64,000 nucleotides of DNA from assembly GCA_023105745.1 (NCBI GenBank), contig JALGQZ010000009.1:32912409-32976408 (forward strand), read 5' to 3'. Position 1 is the first letter of the stretch. Each line of letters opens with the position of its first letter. Made by a program: the position numbers and the translations under genes. This document shows, one piece after another, positions 21,757-31,666 of the stretch. The notes below the pieces were generated by a model, which was given only the letters and a program-made list of their open reading frames with translations, did no database searches and was not told the origin of the DNA. This stretch comes from Austropuccinia psidii. Taxonomy: Eukaryota; Basidiomycota; Pucciniomycetes; Pucciniales; Sphaerophragmiaceae.

Positions 21757-23349
21757 TGTCACAACCACGTCTAATCACTCCCCCAATGGGTGTTTGCGGC
21801 AAATATAACCTGACCTCATTTTATGACCAATTGGTCATTTCATTAGCTTTATGGCCAATTATACCAATTTGGTGTTTTATGGCCTTTGGGCCATACCACC
21901 TTTTACTGGCCACTTATGGCCTTTTTGGCCAATTCTCCACCTCACCAATCCCCAGGCCAATACCTTTGTTTTGGGCCTAGGAGGCCCATATGGACTTCCA
22001 AGGGGCTCTAGCGCCTCCGGCACCACCCCTTTGAGTATGGGGTCTAAGGCCTAACTAGCCTCTTTGGGCAATTTAGGCCCCCTATGGCCTCTATGGGCCA
22101 CAGGCCGTAATCCATGGCCAACAGTCTGTGGGCCCCTTGGGCCCCTTTTGGCCTAACTCCAATGAGGCCAAAAGGGACCAAGGGCACCAGGTGGGCCCAC
22201 CTAAGCCAATTTGGGCCCCCAATCTCAACATTCCCAAATATTTCCAAAAGGACCACAGGACCAAAATTGGCCAAGAACCATGTTTTGGCCACTTTTCAAC
22301 CTCTGGCCTCTGAAAACCACCAGAGGCCATCAGCTCAAGTGCAGAAAGATTTCCCCTCAGTCCAGGGGAGCTCTTCTTGACCAATGTAATGCATACCAAG
22401 GATTCAGGCCTGGTGCATATTGGGAAAAACATATACCATTATGCACCAAATTTGCTCAGCAATCCAATGGTGATGTTTTCAAGACCAAATTATGCTTCTC
22501 AAATCCATGTCCCCAAATTTATCACACATTTCAAAGGAAGTCTTTTCAGTCATTCAGTCTTGCAATCCCTGGCAGCTAACAGAAGACCATTTGAGGACCC
22601 CAACAACCTGGCCCTGCAGGATCTGGGTTGTATTTGCTTTTGAATATTATTCCAAGGGTAATTTCAAGAGGTTATCAATCATTCAATCAGTTGTAAAGGC
22701 ATCAATTACTTCAGTATTCCTTGGAAAACTCAATTGGTCCATGCAGGCTGTTTCAAGGAAGCTGTATGGCCTTGACCCTTTTGGGCCAATTCATATTCCA
22801 CTGTGGAAATTCAGTCACACAGCTCAATTCTCAAGATTGCCAGATCTATATTGACCCAAAACAGTCAATACAGCTGGGTGATCAGCCCTCCAGGATCAGC
22901 CTTCAGCTTTTCACATATACTGGCCACCTTTTCTTCCCTGGGGACTTGTTCCCCAGTGGAATAATATATTGAATTTATTTTTATCCTTATTTTCCTTTCT
23001 TTTATTAAGGTAAATACTGAGAATCTTAATTCAGTCATTTTCACCCTTTTCTTCTTTGCCTGTCAGTGGATATTGGTGGTCATATCCTTTACTAATTCCA
23101 TTGTTCTTCCTGACAGGTTGAGACAGTGAATTGAGGATTCATTTGGTTGGCTCTTTGGCGTTTGACTTACTTTTTTATCATGGCCATTGGCTTCCTTTTC
23201 TCTTATCTTTGGAATACTTGTCCTTACTCTTATTCTTCCTTAAAGAAATATATTCCTTATTTTTTCTTTATTCTTTTGGAGCCCTCAACAAGAGTTCTTG
23301 ATTCCTGAGCTCCAGGCCACTCTTGTTTTCCACAAGAGCTCCTGTTACA
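21757..23349 (+). repeat. Solo LTR X1 (Gypsy-type)
   Basis: 1,593 bp from TGTCACAACC to TCCTGTTACA, flanked by perfect GATGG duplications (21752-21756 and 23350-23354) with no internal region. This is what remains after LTR-LTR recombination. Its first third (21,860-22,330) is packed with GGCC, TTGGGCC and TGGCC words, in sharp contrast to the AT-rich rest. A reverse-oriented relative is X2. Its 3' tail (GGTTGGCTCTT..., then CCAGGCCACTCTTG) resembles the tail of LTR family A. Confidence 0.9.
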
Positions 23350-23354
23350 GATGG

Positions 23355-23585
23355 CATGTGCCTTCATATTGAAATACGCCAATAACTTTCTTTGAATACA
23401 CAAAAACTTGGGATCAATTTTAATGGGAAATTGGTGGGACAATTGAAGAGGAAATATAAAGTTAGTTGAGGGGGGGTTGTCTTCTCAACACAAAGGGTGA
23501 TATGAGAAAGCGTTTCTCTTGGAAATAGTAATTTGAGCTGGGTTTATGAGGCCTTTTGTCAAGAGATTTCATTATTAGTGAGGAC
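23355..23585. other. Unassigned flank between solo LTR X1 and outer Gypsy B
   Basis: 230 bp without coding potential. It ends in AGGAC directly before the B LTR. This does not match CAAAT at the other end of the element. Confidence 0.45.
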
Positions 23586-25007
23586 TGTCAGCCTGTGACT
23601 CAAAATCAGAGCACAAGGATGACAGCCAACTACCATAAACCAATGGTAAGGCCAAGATACCACCCAAACATGGAGCTGAGCCAAATAAGCTCAAAAGATA
23701 TCAAAATAAGGAGGAAACCCAAAGCTTTCCAAATACACAAGTCCCACCATCATACAACAAAGAATAACAAAGTTATTCCTACTAAAAGTTGTTGCTGAGC
23801 ATAAACCTTAATTTTCACCTCATCCAAAATCCATAGGAAGAGGCTTAAACCCATAAAATGGGTATTCAAATTGAAGCTTTAAGTCAGGGCTACCCAATGG
23901 TACTAGCCAAATTGAGCTAGAATCAGAACTACAGGAGTTATGACCAAAATAAGGTAAAATAAGGGTGAATAAAATATCAACCTTATCTAACCTCTATGGT
24001 TTTAGTGTGAGATACCTAAAGTGGGGTCTTCTTGAAAAGAGCACTATCAGGGCTATCTGATGGTTCCATTCATTTCCCCATGTCTTATCTAGAACAAAAG
24101 TGATGGTGCAAACATGCTCCATACATATTTTAAGCAAAGCATACATATGTATAAAAACTCTTGTACATGGCATAACTTTGCCATATTTAATGATAGCCAT
24201 ATAAAATGAGTAACCATTGTGTAGAAACCATCCAAGGCTACACAATGGGCCAACTTTGAGCTTGATATCTCAAAGACGGACAAAGGTATGGCAGCTTTAA
24301 GGTCAAAATCTCCCAGGTGGACCAATAAAGCCTTACTGTTTGATATTCTCCCATAATTATGATTATGAGGTGTAAAACAGACAAAGAAGCCTTTTCATAC
24401 TTCAATACCTCATAGTTTGGTCAGTACAGGGGTCCTGTACAGTATTATACGCGTCATACACGTCAGAAGAGGGCTATGTGGTCCCCAGATGAAAGGTTTC
24501 ACCCTGTATTGGTGAAAACTACCTAGAGGTGGCTTCAAAACCACATCTGAGCCCAATGCAGGCTATAAAGGACTTGTGAAATCCACAAGCCATCCCTTGG
24601 AAGTGAAAAATATTCACTTCCTCTACATGGAAGGGTCTAGAAGCCTTTTTCACTCAATTTTAGGATAAAAAGGGACCTTTTATCCACCAGAAAAGGTTTC
24701 CTCATCCTTCTCTTGAATTCCTACATAGTATAACTGTCAAAAACAGTTATACTTTTGGAAAATAATCAGGTATACTTCTGATTTTAAGTATTGTAGTCTT
24801 TATTATAATAACCACATTGGTAAAGCTGCACCCAGGGCTTTCAACAGTGCTCACCACCACTATTTACCAATAGTAAATCCCTGAATATCTTACTCTTAAC
24901 CTTCATTATCTTCAATTAAACTTTTCATAATAAACTTTACCGTGTCACAGTCATAGTTTAGGTTTTAAATACATCTATTATCACCTTTTAATAGACTCAG
25001 CCTGACA
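23586..25007 (+). repeat. Outer Gypsy B 5' LTR
   Basis: 1,422 bp, TGTCAGCCTGTGACTC...CAGCCTGACA. It contains the CTGTACAG-type words typical of the B LTRs (near 24,425-24,445). Confidence 0.88.
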
Positions 25008-25024
25008 TTTTTGGGGCCTGGCCA
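25008..25024 (+). other. Candidate primer-binding site, outer Gypsy B
   Basis: TTTTTGGGGCCTGGCC directly follows the 5' LTR, the same motif as after the other B and C 5' LTRs. Confidence 0.6.
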
Positions 25025-25634
25025 TGTTTTTTTTGGATTTTTGGACCTGTTTTACACCAAAAGTAAGTATTTTCTCTTATTATCTTAATTCTAACATTAC
25101 TGTTTTTTTAGGCATAAAATTATTAAAAAATAAATATGATACATATCTTATATTCATTTTTCAAGTGGTATATGTTATATACCACTGTGGTTTTTACTTT
25201 TTAATTTCCTTGTTGTGCAGTTGGTTATAATTTAATAACCACAAAACTTTTATCTTTGGTGTGTTTTATATATTCAAACACTTTAAAGCCATCAATACTC
25301 TTCTTTTTTAATTAAAAAGGACACCTCTTTTACTGTAAACCAACAGTATTAGAGGTGTGGTTGGTTAAACTGATAATTTCAGTTGCCCTTTACATAACCA
25401 CTTCTGGATTACAGTTGTTAATTACAAGTTAATCTGTGAGATATTGGTATACAAACAGTGTACCAGAAATCCACAAGCTGTATTTTTGACATGTAATTGT
25501 TAATTTCAATTATGATGTCATAATACAAGAGCATAATTTAGAAATATATTTCCCAGAGGCCATCCTTAGATGTGCAAACAAAATTTTAAGAAGTCTTAAC
25601 TGACAATAAGCCCTCTTTTTCCTGTTTGATTCAG

Positions 25635-25934
25635 TGGAAGAAAATTTCTTACCAATTGAAACCCAGTCACAGGCCAACACACAAGTGACATCCTCAGAAC
25701 CAGAGGGAAGCAAGGGAAAAAGAAAGAGGCATAGTGAAGGCCTCATTACAGCAAAGAAGTGGACACCTATTGCTACTAAGAAGAGTAGAAAACCACGAGA
25801 TTCTGCTTCAATACAAGGTAAACCAACCTTAACAGCTTGTACAGGGAAGATTACTATAATTAACCCAGTTGTAACCTCTGAAGGTAGATTGCCCAAAGCA
25901 GTAGACAATAAATTTGTACAAGGCACAGTCAAAG
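25635..25934 (+). pseudogene. Outer Gypsy B upstream coding exon
   Basis: A 300-base open exon after TTTGATTCAG with no ATG at its start (VEENFLPIETQSQANTQ...). It ends VQGTVK G before a GTAAGT donor. The inner copy has the same 300-base exon. The acceptor of the next intron is altered here (CCTCAA instead of CCTCAG). It is Ser/Lys-rich and its function is unknown. It is shared by ORF-a and possibly Gag. Confidence 0.55.
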
Positions 25935-26004
25935 GTAAGTAACCTCAGAACATTAAGTTGTTGACTGCTTGCAAACACTGATATGTCACCTGTAAACCTC
26001 AAAA

Positions 26005-26703
26005 GCCTTGGCATCCCAAGGAACCAGCCAGAGCACAGAGAAGGCTTGTACATAACCAGAAGACCTGGAAGAGGACACCTTGGACACAGTGGTGGATGGC
26101 AAGACATTGAGGGAAATTATACCTACTCTGCCATTCACTTTCCCATTTGACAAAAACCTCAAACCAGAGGACTGGAAGGATATGGATCAAGTTCTTCAGC
26201 TCCACCAACTCCTCAAAGACCTTTTTCAATGAAGCATGGACAACAAGAGGTTCAACCTAGCATCCCACTTGGCAGAACTTGGAGTAAGTTTCCAGAAGAT
26301 ATGTATAAAAGAGATAGACTTCAAAGACCTTATAGTAATCACCAAAGGTTAGAAACCCACCAGGAAGTTCAGACTCCTGGAGGAGAGGGCAACCAGGATA
26401 AGGGAGAATCAAGCCACTATCCAAGCTATAGAAGAACAGATGACCCAGACAGGGCATACTCAGATTGCTTCAGGATCACAAGAAGTACACAAAACCAGCT
26501 CTCTAGTGGCTTCACACCATTTAGGAACCCACAGATCAGTGGCCAAGAGTCACCATTCTTCACAATCCCAGGTAGTTTCCAGGAGAAGACAAGGATACAA
26601 GGGAAAAACAAAGAGCTCTTTCAATAAAAGGCAGAGAGAGTCAGACCCAATGATCCAGAAGATGTTGGACTTGGTGAAAGAAGTACACAAGAGCCAGAAA
26701 TAG
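26005..26703 (+). pseudogene. Outer Gypsy B ORF-a (overlaps gag)
   Basis: A frame distinct from gag encodes LKPEDWKDMDQVLQLHQLLK, SMDNKRFNLASHLAELG, NQATIQAIEEQMTQTG, a basic stretch (RRRQGYKGKTKSSFNKRQRE) and the end KMLDLVKEVHKSQK. Stops interrupt it at 26230-26232 (TGA) and near 26,346 (TAG). The first is shared with the inner copy. The protein would be about 230 residues plus the upstream exon, amphipathic at first and strongly basic at the end. No known domain recognised. Confidence 0.55.
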
Positions 26704-28637
26704 TTGTAAATACTTCTAGAATCATTAGCCCCAATAATGGAAATCTTACCCCCACTCAGAATGAACACAGTGTTGTCACACCTGAGAGTAACTTAAACAG
26801 TGATGCACTGTGGTTAAAAATGTCTCAATATGCAGAGCAAACTCAAAAGTAGTTTGCAGAGATCCAAAAAAGCCATGAGAGGGTTAAAACATTAACAGCC
26901 TCCATGGACAAAATTGTTAAAATGCTTCAAGAAGGCCATGCTCAATTAAGCAAATCTTCTGGAGAAACCAATAGAAGACTGAATAAAGTCTTTGAAGAAC
27001 AGAACCACTGTGAAAGGGACAGGGATTATCTGTATGAAGACTTAAACAAATTGTTAAATGTCTACCAAAACATGGAGCCCCAACCAAAAGGCCATGTTTT
27101 GGATAATCTGCACCACAAAGAAGATATAAAACCAGATGCCTTTTTGGAGAATAAGGAAAGGTCTCCATATCAATACCAAGATGGAGGGAGCATGTCTTAT
27201 TCTGAGAAGGGAGCATTAAAACAGCTTTGGGAGGCCTCACGTTAGCCCATATTCTCTGGCATAGGAGAGTATGATCATATGGAACACATTAATTATATTG
27301 ATGTACCAAGCATACCAGACTACTGGATTAATGCTAGATTGAATACAGAATTCAAAGGACAAGCTAGTATTTGGTACACAGAGATGAAAGAAATCCATGG
27401 TAGAAGAGTCAAATCATCCAAACGTTCAGCAATGGTACTTGAATATGGCAGAAGGCCATGTCATTTAAAAAGAATAAGTCCTCTGTTGAAAGAGGTCCAT
27501 ATGGGTGGTGTCTCAGACAGTCTAAAAGACCTAAAGCCATTGATCCTCAAATGAATATTCAGATGAGGAATCACAAATTACTGACACAAACTCCAGGAGA
27601 ACTAGAGAATGAAGTAAAATACAGATGAAACCAAAGTTGCACTCTAGATGACGTTTAAAACACCTGACAAGATGTAAGGAAAAGAACAGATATAGGGAAA
27701 TATTCCCCATATAAAAGCAGTGGTTTCAAAGAGAAACAACCTCCCAGGGTGAAGCTTAAAGACAACCCCAGAGAAAGAGTGGCAGAAGTGACAAAGAGGA
27801 AGAAATCTTGTCACAATTGTGGTTCAACAGACCATTATGCCAATAAATTTCCAAAGGCGAAAAAGAAAGTCTATGCTATTTAGCAAGTACCAGAGGAGGA
27901 ATCCCCCACAGAGGATGCTGAATCATACTCTATGGGTGATGTCATCATAGAACAATCTGATGAAGACCAGGACCCAAGAGAGGAATTTCTAGTGGAATAC
28001 CAAAAGGAAACACCACTATAAATTCAGGACATACAGTTAAAAGCAGGCATGCCACAAAACAATGCAAATAAAAACTTGTGTAAGCACACACAAGATGCAC
28101 AGAAATTCCTAGTGAAACCAACTAAAGGAATGGAATATATACATGGGACATCCACAAGGATGACTATTGGTATTGACAATGCTAAGCAACCATTTATCAT
28201 TCACAGTGGAGCACACTTCTCAATAGTGGGAAGAAATTATCTGGATCACCACATCCCAAATTGGAAAAAAAACTGTTGCCAACCAAGGCAAAGAGCTTCA
28301 AAAGTGCATCAGAGAAGATGACATCCATTGGGACAATTATCACAGAGATAATTATACCCCATAGGAAAGTTAATATCAGACTCAAAGAAAAGTTTGTTTT
28401 TCTTGAAGATGCCCACATCCAAGGGTTTTTACTGGGAACAGACTACCGGAGGATTGATGGAATTGATATTTACAATAGTAAAAACAGGCACATTGCTATT
28501 GGTACAAACAAGGAAAAGAAAGTTTTGCTTGGAAAATACCAAATATCTACCCATGACCCTCTAGAAGATTTACTGAATGAATTAAGGGAGAGCCAATTCA
28601 GCACTACCCTCACCAGTAAACAAAAAATTAGTTTACT
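26110..28637 (+). pseudogene. Outer Gypsy B Gag-protease, 5' half of the polyprotein
   Basis: Gag is spread over several frames by indels. It shows GSSSSAPPTPQRPF, a coiled coil (26,830-27,100), the Gag core (GEYDHMEHINYI, SIWYTEMKEIHGR), and a CCHC knuckle at about 27,808-27,850 whose last Cys is Phe (CHNCGSTDHYANKF). The protease site has become IIHSGAHFS, with His for the catalytic Asp. A TAG at 27881-27883 and a TAA at 28019-28021 replace Glu codons kept in the inner copy. The text ends KQKISLL at the TTACT target where the inner element inserted; it resumes at 38,241. Confidence 0.8.
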
Positions 28638-30028
28638 TGTCAGCCTGTGACTCAAAACCAGAGCACAAGCATGACAGCCAAAATACCATAAACCTATGGT
28701 ATAGCAAAGATACCACCAAAACATGGAGCTGAGCCAAAGTAGCTCAAAAGGTATCAAAGGAAAGGGGAAGCTCACCCCTTTCCAAATATAAAAGTCTCAT
28801 CATCATAGGACAAAGAATAACAAATTTATTCCTGCTCAAAGTTGTTGCTGAGCATAAACCTTAATTTTTACCTCTCATCTGAAATACAGAGTAAGAGGCT
28901 TAATCCCATAAAATGGGTATTCAAATTGAAGCTCTAAGTCAGGGCTATCCAATGGTACCAGCCAAACTGAGCTAGCCCCAGTATTACAGAATTTATGGTC
29001 AAATTCAGGCCAAATAAGGGTGAACAAAACATTCACCTCTCATCTAACTTCTACAGTTTTAGTGTGAGATACCTAAAGTGGGGTATTTTTGGAAAGAGCA
29101 CAATCAGGGCTATCTGATAGTGCCATCCATTTTATCATATCTCAACTATAAAAAAGGTTATGGGGAAAACAAGCCCAATACAGCTTTTGCCTAAAACATG
29201 CACATGTACAAAATACCTTGTACATGGGATAACTTTGCCATATTTAATGATAAGCATATCAAATAGGGTACCAATGTGTAGAACACATGCAGGGCTACAC
29301 GCCGAACCAATTTTGAGTTTGATATCTCAAGAACTCACAGAGTTATGGCTGTTTTAAGGTCAAAATCCTACAATCTGGCCAATACAGCCTTACCATGGGA
29401 TAATATCCCATAACCATGATTATGAGGTGTCAAACAGACAAAGAAGCATGTTTTTACTTCAATACCTCATAAGTCAGTTAATACTGGGATTCCATACAGT
29501 TTCTGTACAGCATTCTAAATGTCATACATGTCAGAAGAAGGCTATGTGGTCCCCAGATAAAAAGTTTCACCCTGTATTGGTGAAAACTGCCCAGATGTGG
29601 TTTCAAAACCACATCTGAGCCCAATACAGGCTATAAAGGCCTTTGCAAACCACAAGCCTGTCTCAGAGAGCAAAAACATTTTCACTTCCTTTACGTGGAA
29701 AGGTCTAGCAGCCTTTCCACCCCATTTCAGGATAAAAGGAGGGCTTTTCACAGCCAGAAAAGCTTTCCACATCCTGCTCTTAAATTCCTACGTCGTACAA
29801 CTGTGAAAAACAGTTATACCCTTGGAAAATAAACAGGTATAATTATAATATTAATTATTGTAGACTTTATTATTGTCATCCAACAGGTAAAGCTGCACCC
29901 AGGGCTTTCAACAGCGCTCACCACCACTATTTTAGAATAGTAAAGCCCTTTAAATCTTATTATGAATCCAGTCAAAGTTAAAGTTGTAAATAGCCTAATT
30001 ACTACTTCCACACAGACTCAACCTGAAA
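28638..30028 (+). repeat. Inner Gypsy B 5' LTR
   Basis: 1,391 bp, TGTCAGCCTGTGACTC...CAACCTGAAA (canonical end CTGACA, here with one change). It is followed by the TTTTGGGGGCCTGGC motif. Confidence 0.88.
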
Positions 30029-30046
30029 TTTTGGGGGCCTGGCTGT
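30029..30046 (+). other. Candidate primer-binding site, inner Gypsy B
   Basis: TTGGGGGCCTGGCTGTG immediately follows the 5' LTR; conserved in five elements here. Confidence 0.6.
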
Positions 30047-30597
30047 GTTTTAACCTTTTTTGGACCTTAAAAGTGAGGTTTTCACTTATTTTCTCTATTT
30101 CTGACATCTTGTTTTATGTTTTAGGCATAATTTTTCTTAATATATATATATTATATATTTCTTCATAATCATATTAAAAGGAGTACCGTCACGTGGCTAA
30201 TAACCACAGGACCTTTATTTTTGGTGTGTTTTGCATATAAAAACACTTTAAGCCACTAATTCAGTCTTTTTTTAATTAAATAAAGACACCTGTTACTGTA
30301 AAACCAACAGTTGAGGCGTGGTTGGGCATATTGTTAATTAAATTACCCTCTTACATACTACTTTTTATCAGTTTATACTTGCTAATTACAAGTTATTCTG
30401 TGAGATATTGGTATACAAACAGTATACCAAATATCTGTAAGCTGTATTTCTGACATGAAATTGTTAATTTAATTACACTTTCATTATACAAGGGCATATT
30501 GTAGCAATATACAAGCCCAGAGGCCATTCTTAGATGTGCAAACAGCATTTTAAGAAGTCTTAACTGACATTAAGCCCTCTTTTCTTGTTTGATTCAG
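30047..30597 (+). other. Inner Gypsy B leader
   Basis: 550 bp of AT-rich sequence without coding potential, ending in the pyrimidine-rich acceptor TTTCTTGTTTGATTCAG. It is much shorter than the leader of the Gag-protease element and lacks the tandem array. The equivalent in outer B is 25,025-25,634. Confidence 0.5.
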
Positions 30598-30897
30598 TGG
30601 AAGATAACTTCATACCACTTGAAACCCAGTCACAGGCCAACATACCAGTGACACCCTCAGACCCAGAGGAAAGCAAGGGCAAAGGAAAGAGGAACAGTGA
30701 AAGCCTGATTACAGAAAAGAAGTGGACACCTATTGCCACTCAGAAGAGTAGAAAACCACAAAATTATGCTTCAATACAAGGTAAACCAGCCTTAACAGCT
30801 TGTACAGGGAAAATTACTATAATTAACCTAGTTGTAACCTCTGAAGGTAAATTGCCCAAATCAGTAGACAACAAATTTGTACAAGGCACAGTCAAAG
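30598..30897 (+). CDS. Inner Gypsy B upstream coding exon
   Basis: 300 bases open in one frame, starting VEDNFIPLETQSQ and ending TVKG at AAAG|GTAAAT. There is no ATG at its start, so translation must begin in an earlier exon joined across the leader. The same length and boundaries occur in the outer copy, and a shorter homologue exists in the Gag-protease element. It is rich in Ser, Lys and Pro with no recognised domain. Confidence 0.55.
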
Positions 30898-30965
30898 GTA
30901 AATACCCTAAGAACATAAAGTTTTTGACTGCTTGCAAACACTGACATGCCACCTGTATACCTCAG
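30898..30965 (+). other. Predicted 68-base intron with twin acceptor
   Basis: The donor is GGTAAAT and the acceptor CCTCAG, followed directly by AG. Splicing after CAG leads from AAA G into GAG TCC TTG (ORF-a). Splicing after the next AG leads into GTC CTT GGC (Gag frame, VLGFQRNQPE). The same CAGAG arrangement occurs at 14060 in the Gag-protease element. Confidence 0.55.
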
Positions 30966-31666
30966 AGTCCTTGGCTTCCAAAGAAACCAACCAGAGGACA
31001 GAGAAGGATTGTCCAGAATCAGAAGACCTGAAAGAGGACACCTTGGACACCATGGTGGATGGCAAAACAATGAGGGAAATAATATCAACCTTACCATTTA
31101 CACTCCATTTCAACAGGAACCTCAAACCAGAGGACTGGAAAGACATGGATAAAGTTCTTCAGCTCCACCAACTTCTCAAAGATTTATTTCAATGAAGCAT
31201 GAACAAAAAGATGTTCAACCTGGCAACTCACTGCGCAGAACTTGGAGCAAGTTTCCAGAAGATATGTCTCAAAGAGATAGACTTCAAGGACCTTATGGTT
31301 ATCACCAAATGTTTGAATCCTCCCAGGAAGTTCAGAATCCTGGAGACGAGGGAAACCAGGATAAGGAAGAATAAAGCCACTATAAAAGCTATAGAAGAAC
31401 AGCTGACCCAGACAGGGCATACTCAGATTCCTTCAGGCTCACAAGCAGCAGGCCAAATCCGCTCTCCAGTGGCTTCACACCATTCAGAAACCAGCAGATC
31501 AGTGGCCAAAAGTCACCATTCTTCACAATTCTAGGAATTTTCCAGGAGAAGACAAGGAAACAAGGGCAAAAACAAGACCTCCTTTAACCAGAGGAAGAGA
31601 GAGTCAGACCCCATGATCCAGAAGCTGTTGGATTTGGTGAAAGAAGTGCACAAGAACCAGAAGTAG
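30966..31666 (+). pseudogene. Inner Gypsy B ORF-a (overlaps gag)
   Basis: A 233-codon frame offset from gag. It reads ESLASKETNQR..., LKPEDWKDMDKVLQLHQLLK, MNKKMFNLATHCAELGASF, KAIEEQLTQTG, then a basic region ending PMIQKLLDLVKEVHKNQK. There are two stops: TGA at 31193-31195 (shared with the outer copy, where the Gag-protease element has TGG) and TAG at 31532-31534 (outer copy CAG). It aligns with ORF-a of the outer copy over its whole length. No known domain. It could act as an accessory factor, which the sequence does not reveal. Confidence 0.6.

Noticed and set aside
22044..22432. Several overlapping ORFs in solo LTR X1
   Set aside because: They arise from the GC-rich, stop-poor GGCC block and have repetitive, implausible composition (WPF, GPK runs) in both strands.
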